Assembly (NCBI GenBank): GCA_020630955.1
Contig: JAHDIE010000008.1
Location: 62,513-120,221 of the forward strand
Reading direction: 5' to 3'
Length of the DNA stretch: 57,709 nt
Source of the DNA: Saprospiraceae bacterium
Lineage (GTDB): Bacteria > Bacteroidota > Bacteroidia > Chitinophagales > Saprospiraceae
Shown here: positions 18,025-27,836 of the stretch, piece after piece
Layout of the letters: each line of letters begins with the position of its first letter
Numbering within the stretch: the first letter of the stretch is position 1
Translations under genes and position numbers: made by a program
The notes under the pieces: generated by a model
What the model saw: only the letters and a program-made list of their open reading frames with translations
The model's database searches: none
Told to the model about the DNA's origin: nothing

Positions 18025-18975
18025 ATGGATATTCAAGAAGTTATATTAAAAATATTAAGAGATGAGGAGGCATCTGCTGAATACAGTCAGCTAAAAGAGT
18101 GGAAAGAAGAAACCTCTGAAAATCTAAAATTATACCAAGAAATTAATAAAATTGTGGAAGAAGGAAATAATCTCTCCGATTACAAAGAATTCAACGTTGA
18201 ATCTGGTTATGCTAGGTTTAAAAAACAAATTTCAAAATCACCATACTCAAAAGTTGGAATTCTTGTAATGGTTTTATTGCTTCTTGGTGGAGCATTATAT
18301 ATCCTTAGTCACCATTCTAAACATGATGAACCGCAAAAACCACAAAGCTATATTGCAGAAAATATAGTTGAAGAAGTAAATTTAAACGATGGTTCAACCA
18401 TTACCTTAAATGAGGGTGCAAGACTTAGCGAACTAAGTGATTTTTCAACCATCAGAAATGTTTCACTTATTGGAGAAGCTTTTTTTGATATTGCGCCTGA
18501 TAAAGAGAAACCTTTCAGAATTATATTAAATGAAGAGATTTACGTTGAAGTGCTTGGAACTTCTTTTAACATAATTAATAATGAATCGAATCTTGAAGTT
18601 GTTGTGGAGTCAGGTCTTGTTGAATTACATTTTAACGGGAGAGCAATTTCCCTTACAAAAGGATATGCCGCTAAAAAAGAAAAAGGAAGTATTGTAAAAT
18701 ATAAAAAATCAGCAGACAACTACCTGAGTTGGAAGACACAAAAGCTTGTATACAAGAATACACCGATTACAGATGTGTTGGAAGATATTTCAAAGCATTT
18801 TGATATCAAACTAAATATTAGCGATGCTATATATAAAAGCAAATGTAATCTCTCAAGCACATTTCAAACCCATAACTTAGACCAGATTCTAAATGAACTA
18901 ACGAAACTTGTTTCCCTTTCATTCTCAAAACAAGATGATGGTTCTTATGCTATCAAAGATATTCAATGTGAATGA
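18025..18975 (+). CDS. FecR-type anti-sigma regulator
   Basis: A 316-residue single-pass inner-membrane protein. The cytoplasmic N-terminus (1-75) should hold the sigma factor, residues 76-95 form the membrane helix, and the periplasmic part has a FecR domain (about 120-215, with LNDGSTITLNEGARL and LGTSFNI) and a C-terminal DUF4974/STN-like domain (about 240-315, TPITDVLEDISKHF). It starts directly after the sigma factor stop and overlaps the TonB receptor by four bases, which indicates one operon and stoichiometric expression. Confidence 0.93.
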   Translation: MDIQEVILKILRDEEASAEYSQLKEWKEETSENLKLYQEINKIVEEGNNLSDYKEFNVESGYARFKKQISKSPYSKVGILVMVLLLLGGALYILSHHSKHDEPQKPQSYIAENIVEEVNLNDGSTITLNEGARLSELSDFSTIRNVSLIGEAFFDIAPDKEKPFRIILNEEIYVEVLGTSFNIINNESNLEVVVESGLVELHFNGRAISLTKGYAAKKEKGSIVKYKKSADNYLSWKTQKLVYKNTPITDVLEDISKHFDIKLNISDAIYKSKCNLSSTFQTHNLDQILNELTKLVSLSFSKQDDGSYAIKDIQCE

Positions 18976-21608
18976 ATTGGATTAGAGTAATATCTTGTAT
19001 TTTACTCTATATACTAAGTACACAATCTTACCAAATTAGAGCCCAAAGTGTACTAGCTGAAAAATGGGTCCCCAATCAATCTGATACTAGCTACCAAGCA
19101 ATCATTGATCATTTAGAAAAAGATTATAACTTATATTTTAGCTATAGTCCTAACATCTTAAATGAACAAAGTTATTTTCAGACAGGAGATAGCAAAACGA
19201 TTGGTAGACTTTTCAAAGAAATATTTACTAAAAATAATATTGACTTTGAGATTGTTGAAGAACGAAGAATTTTACTTTATAAATCTAAACTCCAAAAGAT
19301 TGAAATTTCAGGAGTAATCAGAGATTTGGACTCAAAAGAATCAATACCTGCTGCATCTATTTTAATTAAGGAAGCAGGTAAATATGCTACTGCTAACGAC
19401 GATGGTTATTTTTATTGCTTTATAGAAGGTAAGGATAGCGTTACCATTATATTTAATTCAATTGCCTACTCAGCAAATTCATTTGTTTTCAATGAATCTC
19501 AGAGTAAACTTATTATAGAACTTAGTTCTAATCACAATTCACAAATTGCAACAATTACCCCGTTGGTTGACAGTTTGGTTAATTCTGTAGATCCGGCAAA
19601 AGATGAAGATTTTATTAAACGGAGTACATCTGTTGGATTAAGTGTATTTGGTTTGCCAGATATAACTCAACAGATTAGAAACCAAGCCATGGTTCAAAAT
19701 GGGAACGAAGGACAATCAGGTTTTGTTGTAAAAGGAGGATCAATTGATCAAAATTTGATCTTAGTTGACGGTATGCCAGTATATGATATTAGCCATATCG
19801 GTGGATTGTCATCCATCTTTATTTCTCCAGCCATTAAGGAGTTGAAATTATACTCAGCAGGTGCACCAAGCGAATATGGAGGTAAGCTTTCTTCTGTTAT
19901 GGATGTTAAGATTAATGAAGGAAATACAGAAGAGTTTAAGGGAGAAGCTACGTTTGGTTGGACCGGAGCAGAAGGACATTTGGAAGGGCCATTGGTAAGA
20001 AATAGAACAGCTATTTCTCTATCTGGGAGATATAATGATTTTAATTTTCTCTCCGATGATTATTTCTCAAGACTCGGTGGTTATAATGATTCAGAACTAA
20101 ATTTTTATGATTTTTATAGTAAGTTACATCATAAGTTTAGTCCTACAAATCGAATTAGTTTGACATACTACAGAGGTAAAGATAAATTATTTCTGTTTTC
20201 ACAAAAGCAAATCAATTCTGGGAATGAAGCGCGTATTTTAGCAGAGGAGAACAGATTTCAGTGGGGAAATGAATTGTTGAGTTTGCAATGGAATAAATTA
20301 TTAACTAAAAAAATCTTTCTTGCCTCAAAGATTGGTTTTAGCAATTACAATCTAAATGGAGATGGTTTTTTATCAGACCAGACTAGTCTGGATAGTTCTA
20401 TTGTTGTAGGTGTAAACGCAAGTTCCTCAATACGAAATATAGTCGGTTCAGTTAAATTTGATATTTACGAAACTTCAATTGGAAAACTAAACTTCGGAGC
20501 TAATACCATCATTCACAATTTTGCACCAAAATTAAATGAGTCACTTTGGATTAATGAGGAGCTTGTTAGTAGTAATACAAGTAACTCTGAACAAAGTAAG
20601 GCTCTTGAATTTAATGCATTTGTTGAAAATTCAATTTCATTCACTGATCATTTAAGCTTAAGAGTTGGTTTAGCAATGTCATCATTCAGTGTAATTGATA
20701 CAAGTTATTACCTGATAGAACCTCGAGCCAAATTAATTTATAGAAAGAACAAACATATACTTGATCTCAATATCTCGATCAATCATCAATACGTTCATCT
20801 TCTTAGCAATCCTGGGCCTGGACTTCCTTCTGATATTTGGATTCCTTCTAGCAAAGAATTAGAGCCTAGTCGGGCACAAGATATTACTTTGGGTTATAAC
20901 TATTTTTTGTCTGATGATTTAAAATTCGAAATTCAAGGGTACTTTAAATACATGCAAGGGTTGAAAGAAAATATTGCTGGCCCAGATGTGTTACAAGCAT
21001 TGATAGGTAATTCTTTAACAGTTACAAACATTCTAACAAGCGAAACTGACTGGCAAAAAAGAATTGAACAAGGCAGAGGCTATTCTACGGGTTTAGGTGG
21101 GTCGTTAAATTACAATTCAAAGAAGTTCCAGTGCATTCTTTCCTATACTTTTACAAGGACAAAACATCTTTTTCCAAGTATCCAACAATTTTTGGATGTT
21201 CCAACCGACACATTATTTAATGGCAGGCATGATAGACCAGTAGATTTACTCGCTCAAGTTAGTTATTCGATAACTGATGATTGGACGCTTTTTGGTAAGT
21301 TTGTTTATGGTACTGGATTAAGTTATACTTATCCAGACAGCTACTTTCAAGGACCTCCTGAAAAATATTTTGCCACAGGTAGAAATAATACCAGATTGCC
21401 AGATTATCATCATCTTGATATTAATTTGTCTTATACAAAAGAATTGAAAAATTATAATTTATATTTTAATCTAGGGCTTTATAATGTCTATAATCGAAAT
21501 AATATTTTCTATACATACCTAAATCTTAATGAAAATAATGCGCTTCAAGAAACTGGGGTAGGACTTTTGCCTAGATTGCCAAGTGCTACTTTTAAAATCT
21601 CCTTCTGA
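18972..21608 (+). CDS. TonB-dependent outer-membrane receptor with STN signalling domain
   Basis: An 878-residue receptor. A signal peptide (1-24, ending RAQ) is followed by an STN domain (about 42-105) that would contact the FecR protein, a carboxypeptidase-regulatory-like beta domain (about 112-190), the plug (about 210-320: VKGGSIDQNLILVDGMPVYD and GAPSEYGGKLSSVMDV), and a 22-strand-type barrel ending in LPSATFKISF. The final Phe is typical of outer-membrane barrels. There is no SusD gene; a DUF4249 lipoprotein follows instead. Substrate cannot be read from the sequence. Confidence 0.93.
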   Translation: MNWIRVISCILLYILSTQSYQIRAQSVLAEKWVPNQSDTSYQAIIDHLEKDYNLYFSYSPNILNEQSYFQTGDSKTIGRLFKEIFTKNNIDFEIVEERRILLYKSKLQKIEISGVIRDLDSKESIPAASILIKEAGKYATANDDGYFYCFIEGKDSVTIIFNSIAYSANSFVFNESQSKLIIELSSNHNSQIATITPLVDSLVNSVDPAKDEDFIKRSTSVGLSVFGLPDITQQIRNQAMVQNGNEGQSGFVVKGGSIDQNLILVDGMPVYDISHIGGLSSIFISPAIKELKLYSAGAPSEYGGKLSSVMDVKINEGNTEEFKGEATFGWTGAEGHLEGPLVRNRTAISLSGRYNDFNFLSDDYFSRLGGYNDSELNFYDFYSKLHHKFSPTNRISLTYYRGKDKLFLFSQKQINSGNEARILAEENRFQWGNELLSLQWNKLLTKKIFLASKIGFSNYNLNGDGFLSDQTSLDSSIVVGVNASSSIRNIVGSVKFDIYETSIGKLNFGANTIIHNFAPKLNESLWINEELVSSNTSNSEQSKALEFNAFVENSISFTDHLSLRVGLAMSSFSVIDTSYYLIEPRAKLIYRKNKHILDLNISINHQYVHLLSNPGPGLPSDIWIPSSKELEPSRAQDITLGYNYFLSDDLKFEIQGYFKYMQGLKENIAGPDVLQALIGNSLTVTNILTSETDWQKRIEQGRGYSTGLGGSLNYNSKKFQCILSYTFTRTKHLFPSIQQFLDVPTDTLFNGRHDRPVDLLAQVSYSITDDWTLFGKFVYGTGLSYTYPDSYFQGPPEKYFATGRNNTRLPDYHHLDINLSYTKELKNYNLYFNLGLYNVYNRNNIFYTYLNLNENNALQETGVGLLPRLPSATFKISF

Positions 21609-21668
21609 TTTAACAAATTATCGAATTAATTGTCAAGGAAAACACTTATCTTTAAAGAGAATAGCGTA

Positions 21669-22544
21669 ATGAAGACTTATAACTACATATTATTCTCTCT
21701 TTGTTTGGTTGTACTATTTTTAGCTTCTTGTAACAAACAAGCTGAATTTAAATCACATCTTCATATATTATCTTTCATTAACCCTGACCAGACTTTCGAA
21801 GTTCGAGTGCAAAAGTCAGCTCCATCATTTGGCGATCACTCCGACCTCAATATTACGAATGCCTGTGTAGTTATCACAAATAGTAGTACTCAGGAAGATT
21901 TTCAAATGGAACATGTTGTTGATGGTGTATATAGATCTAATGGAGCAAAACCTTTGGCAGGTTATGATTACGAAATTCAAGTAAAAGTAGATGGTTTTGA
22001 GCATGCTGCAGCAACTACATATATTCCTGATCTAGGAAATGTAGTGGTAAACCTTTCTGATGACCAAATAGAAAGCGGAGAACTCTCATTTACCTTTTCT
22101 CCAACCATGTTGTCAAATAAACCTTCTAATTTTTTTGCCTACGAGCTTATTCAAACAAAAAATAATTCTGATGAAGAGGAAGGAAACTTACCATCATCCG
22201 AAGAACCTGATGAGGAATCAAATGGAGGTAATCCCAATGGAGTCAATACAGGAAATATCCGAAATCTTAATTATTTGAAACCAGTATATGGTCCTGTTGC
22301 TGATGGTAGCATTGTTCCTGTTGAAACGATTAATACATTCAACGGAGAATTAGAAGACTTATCAGTAAGAATTGTCGCAGTTTCTTCTGAATTTTATGAC
22401 TTCCTATTAAATGAGAATCAAAACAATTCCATTATATCATCATCAGTACGACCATACAATTCCCCAGTATATTCAAATTTTGTCGGTGATGCTTATGGCC
22501 TTTTCGGTGGCTTTAGTGAAAAGACAATAAAATTTGTTCAATAG
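21669..22544 (+). CDS. DUF4249-family lipoprotein
   Basis: A 291-residue lipoprotein. I chose the ATG at 21669 because it starts a clean lipoprotein signal (MKTYNYILF... LFLASC, Cys at about 21); a longer frame back to a TTG would spoil it. The N-terminal half resembles the Ig-like part of DUF4249 (YEIQVKVDGFEHAAATTYIP). A Glu/Ser/Asn-rich low-complexity stretch (about 170-200) interrupts the middle. In Bacteroidota DUF4249 genes often follow TonB receptors, and the 60-base spacing here fits one locus. A surface accessory or ligand-binding role is inference. Confidence 0.8.
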   Translation: MKTYNYILFSLCLVVLFLASCNKQAEFKSHLHILSFINPDQTFEVRVQKSAPSFGDHSDLNITNACVVITNSSTQEDFQMEHVVDGVYRSNGAKPLAGYDYEIQVKVDGFEHAAATTYIPDLGNVVVNLSDDQIESGELSFTFSPTMLSNKPSNFFAYELIQTKNNSDEEEGNLPSSEEPDEESNGGNPNGVNTGNIRNLNYLKPVYGPVADGSIVPVETINTFNGELEDLSVRIVAVSSEFYDFLLNENQNNSIISSSVRPYNSPVYSNFVGDAYGLFGGFSEKTIKFVQ

Positions 22545-22636
22545 AAATCAGTTTTACCCTTTAATTCCTTTTTCCGCATTCGTAACATTATCTATACATT
22601 CGTGTTTATTTAAAACGAATCAAATCAAATATTAAG

Positions 22637-24436
22637 TTGAGTCGAAGAAAGAATTATGTTGAGGAGAATCCTAAGAAAATTACCAAAGATGGTCTTGTTA
22701 GGGCTAAGAAAATATTAAAGTACATCTACCCTTATAAATGGTATTTTGTTCTAGGTCTTATGTTAATTGTAATAGGCAACTCAATTTTTATGCTCATTCC
22801 TGGAGTTTGTGGAGAGCTTGTAAACGTTGCAACTGGCAAGGCAGAATATAACTTTAGCCTGAACCAATTGGGTTTATTTTTAGGTATTCTTGTACTTTCT
22901 CAAGCTTTCATTTCATTTGTAAGAACCATCGCATTAGCCATTGTTAGCGAAAAAGGAATGGCCGATATGCGAAAAGATTTATACAATAAACTTATGACAC
23001 AAGCGATGCCATACTATGAAAGTAATCGTGTTGGTGAAATTAGTTCGAGAATTACAGCAGATGTCGAAAAACTTCAATCAACCTTTGCCACCACAGTTCC
23101 TGAATTCTTACGTCAAATAGTAACACTTGTTATTGGTATTTCAATTTTGGCTTATCTTACTCCACAACTTTCTTTGATAATGTTGATGACCTTTCCTATT
23201 GTGGTGATAGCCGCAATGCTATTTGGTAGATATATCAGGAAGTTATCGAGTAAAAGACAAGCTGCTTTAGCAGAAACAAATACAGTAGTTGAGGAAACAT
23301 TGCAAAACTTTACCATTGTGAAGTCTTTCACAAATGAATGGTTGGAGTCTAAGAGATATGGGAAACATGTAAAAGAAATTGTTCGTATTTCATTAAATTT
23401 TGCGAAAATTAGGGGTTTGTTTTTTGCCTTTATAATCAGTTTACTCTTTGGTACAATTCTCTTTATACTTTGGAAAGGTTCAGTTATGGTTCAATCAGGA
23501 ACAATGGAAGCTGGCTACCTCCTTTCCTTTGTTATCTATACAGCCGTGATAGGAGGAGCCATAGCGGGTTTGGGAAATCTATATACACAAATTGCGAGTG
23601 CTATTGGTGCAACTGATCGTGTGTTAGATATCATGGAAAAGGATAGTGAGTTATCAATTCGAAATATTCATGATGAAGAATATCCAAGTATTGAAGGTAA
23701 GATTGAATTTGAAAATGTTTACTTTAATTATCCTTCTCGCAAAGATGTAGCGGTCCTTAATGGGATAGATTTAAATGTACCTGTAGGAGGAAAAATTGCT
23801 TTGGTTGGTCAAAGTGGTTCTGGTAAATCTACGATTGCTCAACTTTTGATGAACTTTTATAAAATAGATGCTGGTGAAATAATGATCGATGGCAGACTTA
23901 TGAGTTCATTTGATTTAACTGAACTGAGAAGGCAGATAGGTATTGTTCCTCAAGAGGTTCTTCTATTTGGAGGCACCATTCGAGAGAATATTTCATATGG
24001 AAACCCAAAAGCTTCAGATTTAGAGATTGAATCTGCTGCGAAGAAGTCGAATAGTTGGGAGTTTATTAATAGCTTCCCAGATGGTTTAGATACAATAATT
24101 GGTGAAAGAGGGATAAAGTTGTCAGGAGGTCAAAGACAAAGAATTGCAATTGCTCGTGCAATTTTAAAAGATCCTAAAATTTTAATCTTAGATGAAGCAA
24201 CTTCATCACTGGATGCAGAGTCTGAAAAAATAGTTCAGGAAGCCTTGGATATTTTAATGGAGGGCAGAACGTCAATTATCATTGCTCATCGCTTGGCAAC
24301 CATTAAATCTGTTGATTGTATCTATGTTTTGGATGAAGGAAAAATTGTGGAAAGTGGGACGCATGAGCATTTGATTCTGAAAAATGAAGGGATTTATCAA
24401 AATTTAGCAAATCTTCAGTTTGCATCAACAACTTGA
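22637..24436 (+). CDS. ABC exporter (ABCB-type, fused membrane and ATPase domains)
   Basis: A 599-residue half-transporter. Six membrane helices occupy about residues 35-325; the ATPase follows with Walker A GQSGSGKST (about 391-399), the Q-loop IVPQEVLLFGGTIRENI, the signature LSGGQRQRIAIARA (about 495) and Walker B ILILDEATSSLD. It probably works as a homodimer exporting a lipid, peptide or drug; substrate unknown. The start appears to be TTG at 22637, as no ATG lies before the first membrane helix in this frame. A possible -7 element with a TACATTCG core lies at 22595-22602. Confidence 0.93.
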   Translation: MSRRKNYVEENPKKITKDGLVRAKKILKYIYPYKWYFVLGLMLIVIGNSIFMLIPGVCGELVNVATGKAEYNFSLNQLGLFLGILVLSQAFISFVRTIALAIVSEKGMADMRKDLYNKLMTQAMPYYESNRVGEISSRITADVEKLQSTFATTVPEFLRQIVTLVIGISILAYLTPQLSLIMLMTFPIVVIAAMLFGRYIRKLSSKRQAALAETNTVVEETLQNFTIVKSFTNEWLESKRYGKHVKEIVRISLNFAKIRGLFFAFIISLLFGTILFILWKGSVMVQSGTMEAGYLLSFVIYTAVIGGAIAGLGNLYTQIASAIGATDRVLDIMEKDSELSIRNIHDEEYPSIEGKIEFENVYFNYPSRKDVAVLNGIDLNVPVGGKIALVGQSGSGKSTIAQLLMNFYKIDAGEIMIDGRLMSSFDLTELRRQIGIVPQEVLLFGGTIRENISYGNPKASDLEIESAAKKSNSWEFINSFPDGLDTIIGERGIKLSGGQRQRIAIARAILKDPKILILDEATSSLDAESEKIVQEALDILMEGRTSIIIAHRLATIKSVDCIYVLDEGKIVESGTHEHLILKNEGIYQNLANLQFASTT

Positions 24437-24465
24437 TAAACATATTAAAGATTTCTATAATAGCT

Positions 24466-24473
24466 TATATTTG
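24466..24473 (+). promoter_or_regulatory. Candidate -7 element for the beta-barrel/murB pair
   Basis: TATATTTG matches TAnnTTTG and ends 17 bases before the ATG at 24491, in the short gap after the ABC exporter gene. Confidence 0.4.
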
Positions 24474-24490
24474 TTAAATAAAATTATCAG

Positions 24491-25111
24491 ATGAAACGCT
24501 TTATCATTATTACTGCCTTGCTGTTAAGCTATTCGTTGGTTATGAATGGTCAGTTTGGAATTGGAGGGGTATTGACAAATGATATTTATCAACATTACAC
24601 CAATCCTTCAGATAATTTATCTGATCCAACCCATGGAAACATTTTGCTCAATTTTGGTGCGGGTCCAAAAATATGGATAGGTGGACCCAAAATGACATTT
24701 TCCTTAGAAGCTCGGGCAGATATTGGCTTGACAGGTTTTACTTTGGGAGAGAATAAAGGATTAGGAGCGGTTGCATTTCCTTTTCTAGCAAATCTCAATT
24801 TTAATGGAGCGTCAACCATGGATAGAGCAGGCAAGACAGGGTTTTCTATAGGTGGCGGCATCCAATTCATCAAAACGGAATTGTATGGTTTAGATCAAAC
24901 TTTTGTTGATATTGGTGTAACAAGAGATTACTTCCAAGTGTATGTAGTTCAAGTTGGTTATGGTTATGGTGTTTCTGGTGCAGTTGCCCAAGGATTTATA
25001 CGATATGGATTTAATCCAGACTCAGATGCCCAATCAATAAATATTGGTATGCAATATGATTTCAATCTCCCGATGATGAAAAAAATAGACGATCCAAATT
25101 CTGCTCTTTGA
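24491..25111 (+). CDS. Outer-membrane beta-barrel-like protein
   Basis: A 206-residue exported protein with a signal peptide (1-20, ending VMNGQ). The mature part alternates hydrophobic and polar residues with many Gly and aromatic residues (FGAGPKIWIGG, FSIGGGIQF, YFQVYVVQVGYGYG), as in small outer-membrane barrels. I recognise no specific family. Its stop overlaps the murB ATG (TGATG), so the two are translationally coupled, though no shared function is known. Confidence 0.65.
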   Translation: MKRFIIITALLLSYSLVMNGQFGIGGVLTNDIYQHYTNPSDNLSDPTHGNILLNFGAGPKIWIGGPKMTFSLEARADIGLTGFTLGENKGLGAVAFPFLANLNFNGASTMDRAGKTGFSIGGGIQFIKTELYGLDQTFVDIGVTRDYFQVYVVQVGYGYGVSGAVAQGFIRYGFNPDSDAQSINIGMQYDFNLPMMKKIDDPNSAL

Positions 25112-26118
25112 TGTTAGATTTATCTCCTTATTTGAGTTTCGGAAATACTGTTCAATGTTCTTCTTTTTTCAAGATAAACAAAACCCAAGATCTTGAAGAT
25201 TATTTTACCAATTCAATAGGAAAAGGATATTTAATTCTTGGAGGGGGCAGTAATGTGCTCTTTTTAAAAGAGAAAACCGGTTTAGATATTTTATTCATTT
25301 CTTTAAAAGGAAAGCATGTTGTTTTAGAAGAGGACGCTTACGATTTAGTGGAGTTTAGTGCAGGCGAAAATTGGCACGAATCTGTAATCTGGTCTTTGGA
25401 TCAAGGTTACGGTGGAATTGAAAACCTATCTTTGATTCCTGGCACTATTGGGGCGGCACCAATCCAAAATATTGGTGCTTATGGAGTTGAAATAAAAGAT
25501 GTTTTACATTCAGTAAATGTTTTTGACACCAAAGAAAAAAGGAGTTTTATATTACATAATTCTGAGTGCAAATTTGCGTATCGAGATAGTATCTTCAAAT
25601 CGAAACATAAAGGGAAATTCGTCATCACCGCAGTGACCTTAAAGCTGAAAAAAAGTGATTACAATATTAATGCAACCTATGGAGCGATTGGTCAAAAACT
25701 GATTCATAAAGGAATTGATAAACCAAGTCCCAAAGATATTTCAGATTTAGTAATAGATATTAGGAAAACTAAATTGCCTGATCCCAAGGAACTTGGAAAC
25801 GGAGGGAGCTTTTTTAAAAATCCAGTTGTCAAAAATTCAGTCTTACATCAAATCCTGAAAATGTATAGTGAAGTACCGCATTATCCAATTAATGAAAACT
25901 ATTCAAAACTTCCAGCTGGATGGTTGATCGAAAAAGTAGGTTGGAAAGGTAAAAGAGTTGGTAATGTGGGTTGTCATAAAGATCAAGCTTTAGTTATAGT
26001 TAACTATGGAAAAGCCACTGGTCAAGAAATTTGGAACCATGCATTGAATGTTCAAGCTTCAGTTAATGAAGTTTTCGGAATAAGCCTTATCCCTGAGGTT
26101 AATATTATTGAGGCATAA
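25111..26118 (+). CDS. murB: UDP-N-acetylenolpyruvoylglucosamine reductase
   Basis: A 335-residue FAD enzyme that reduces the enolpyruvyl group to give UDP-N-acetylmuramate in peptidoglycan synthesis. FAD-binding motifs are LGGGSNVLF and IPGTIGAAPIQNIGAYG. The catalytic region is FAYRDSIFK and the serine in GNGGSFFKNPVV. The C-terminal part (PAGWLIEKVGWKG, GKATGQEIW) fits type I MurB. The ATG at 25111 overlaps the preceding stop; a TTG codon directly before it is less likely. Confidence 0.96.
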   Translation: MLDLSPYLSFGNTVQCSSFFKINKTQDLEDYFTNSIGKGYLILGGGSNVLFLKEKTGLDILFISLKGKHVVLEEDAYDLVEFSAGENWHESVIWSLDQGYGGIENLSLIPGTIGAAPIQNIGAYGVEIKDVLHSVNVFDTKEKRSFILHNSECKFAYRDSIFKSKHKGKFVITAVTLKLKKSDYNINATYGAIGQKLIHKGIDKPSPKDISDLVIDIRKTKLPDPKELGNGGSFFKNPVVKNSVLHQILKMYSEVPHYPINENYSKLPAGWLIEKVGWKGKRVGNVGCHKDQALVIVNYGKATGQEIWNHALNVQASVNEVFGISLIPEVNIIEA

Positions 26119-26150
26119 AAAAAGCCGACTGTTAAAGCCGGCTTTTTATT
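26119..26150. terminator. Bidirectional intrinsic terminator
   Basis: AAAAAGCCG (26119-26127) pairs with CGGCTTTTT (26139-26147). The run of A on the left and T on the right lets it work on both strands. It lies between the convergent murB and OmpA genes. Confidence 0.9.
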
Positions 26151-26159
26151 TGTAATTTT

Positions 26160-27821
26160 CTATTGAGCAACTCCCCGTATTTCAACTCTTCTATTCTTTT
26201 TCATTTCCTCTTCGCTCAAATTAGAAGTTGCAGGCTCGTGTTCGCCTTTATATTCAATTGTTAATTTTGAAGGATTAACTCCAGCTTTAACTAGTGATTC
26301 ATACACTCTTTTAGCCCTTCTTTCCGATAAATTTAAATTATAGTTGTCTGAATTTCTATTGTCAGTATGCCCAGTTATTATAAACTTTGCTTCTGGAAAT
26401 TGTCTTGAAAATGCCAATACCTCTTCTATTCTAAATCTTGATTCAGATTTTATAACCGATTGGTTTGTGTCAAAGTAAATATCATTGATATAAAAATCAT
26501 TGATGATATCAGATCTGGAAACGCCTTTTTGCGGACAGCCACTATTGGAAGCTATTCCAGCTTCTAATGGACATGCATCTTGATGATCTGCTATGCCGTC
26601 TCCATCACTGTCAGGGCAACCATTTAAAGTTCCGAATAGGGTAGGGCAAGCATCATCTTGATCAATAACTCCATCTTTGTCAGTGTCTGGACATCCAGAT
26701 ATAATACCAAAAACATTAGGACAATTATCTACATCATCATTGAAACCATCACCATCTGCATCCAATATTAAAGGACATCCATTATTTGAAGATGGCCCCA
26801 CTTCATTTGGACATTCATCTCGAATGTCTGGAATTTCATCTCCGTCAGTATCTGGGCAGCCATCAAATTTACTCAAACCAGCAATTGAAGGGCAGGTGTC
26901 ATCCAAATCAATTACTCCGTCCTTATCTGAATCAGGACAACCCATATATTCTAACGCACCAAAAGAATTCGGGCACCTATCCTTGCTGTCTTCAATTCCA
27001 TCATTGTCAGAGTCTGGACAGCCATTAAAGGCAATTAGGCCTGGGATATTGGGGCAAAGATCTTCTTTATCAATTATTCCATCATTATCGCTATCGTCTC
27101 TACCTCCAATTCTGAAGCCAAGATTAAAGCCAATGAATTGATAGCTGTCATTTTTCTCAGGATTTGCAGATTCAGAAATTCCTTCCAAATAATCATTAAT
27201 AGGAATTCTTGAACTTATTTCTGCACTTACGTAAATAGCTTCTGTAAGATCAAATCTAATTCCGCCACCCACTGGAATTTGAAAATTTGTAGTCTCGGTA
27301 TTGTCCAAGTCTTCTTCTTCTAATTTTGAAATATTTTGACCAAAATCAACTATTGGATTTGTAAATGATAAACCAACTCCAGAGAAAAAGTATGGGGAAA
27401 TAGCTCTTCGGAATGAGCCGCCTGATGCCTTTAAGCTTTCTCCTTGCTTATTTTGCCATCTTTTTTTGCCAAATAGATCGTATTCCAATACCAAGGACAG
27501 TTCTTTTAATGGTGAACTAAATGAGTAGTCTCTCAAGTCATGACCTACCAATTCGGTTAATGTTCTATCTTGACCACTAATCTCAGAACCCCAGTAATTG
27601 AGTCTTAATCCTAAGTTGTCTTTGAAGTTTAACTTTAAATTTGCACCATAAGCAAATGCAGAATTTTCTGTTAGCATTGCTCCATGTCTGCCCCAACTGT
27701 GCACATCGCTACCATGCTCACCATATCCCAAAAATACCCCTATATCAATCTTATTTTGTGAAAAACTCAAGGATGGAATGCTTAATAATATCAGCAGTGT
27801 AATTAAATTCCAATTATTCAT
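26160..27821 (-). CDS. OmpA-family protein with thrombospondin type 3 repeats
   Basis: A 553-residue outer-membrane protein. A signal peptide (1-21, ending SFS) is followed by an eight-strand-type barrel (to about 235), then seven calcium-binding TSP3 repeats of the form D-x-D-x-D-G-x-x-D-x-x-D-x-C-P, and finally an OmpA domain (about 435-553: YFDTNQSVIKSES, ITGHTDNRNSD, LSERRAKRVYESL). The OmpA domain anchors the protein to peptidoglycan; the repeats are likely a rigid calcium-bound spacer. Last gene of a six-gene minus-strand block, 15 bases after the SDR gene. Confidence 0.93.
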   Translation of the reverse strand: MNNWNLITLLILLSIPSLSFSQNKIDIGVFLGYGEHGSDVHSWGRHGAMLTENSAFAYGANLKLNFKDNLGLRLNYWGSEISGQDRTLTELVGHDLRDYSFSSPLKELSLVLEYDLFGKKRWQNKQGESLKASGGSFRRAISPYFFSGVGLSFTNPIVDFGQNISKLEEEDLDNTETTNFQIPVGGGIRFDLTEAIYVSAEISSRIPINDYLEGISESANPEKNDSYQFIGFNLGFRIGGRDDSDNDGIIDKEDLCPNIPGLIAFNGCPDSDNDGIEDSKDRCPNSFGALEYMGCPDSDKDGVIDLDDTCPSIAGLSKFDGCPDTDGDEIPDIRDECPNEVGPSSNNGCPLILDADGDGFNDDVDNCPNVFGIISGCPDTDKDGVIDQDDACPTLFGTLNGCPDSDGDGIADHQDACPLEAGIASNSGCPQKGVSRSDIINDFYINDIYFDTNQSVIKSESRFRIEEVLAFSRQFPEAKFIITGHTDNRNSDNYNLNLSERRAKRVYESLVKAGVNPSKLTIEYKGEHEPATSNLSEEEMKKNRRVEIRGVAQ

Positions 27822-27836
27822 TTTAATGGTTTTATA

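Noticed and set aside
26500-27080. Tandem DNA repeats that might be a CRISPR array
   Set aside because: The repeats vary in DNA sequence and encode seven TSP3 calcium-binding units in the OmpA protein; there are no constant repeats with unique spacers.
26677-27141. Plus-strand frames opposite the TSP3 repeats
   Set aside because: They are shadow frames created by the Asp/Gly/Cys/Pro codon pattern on the other strand.
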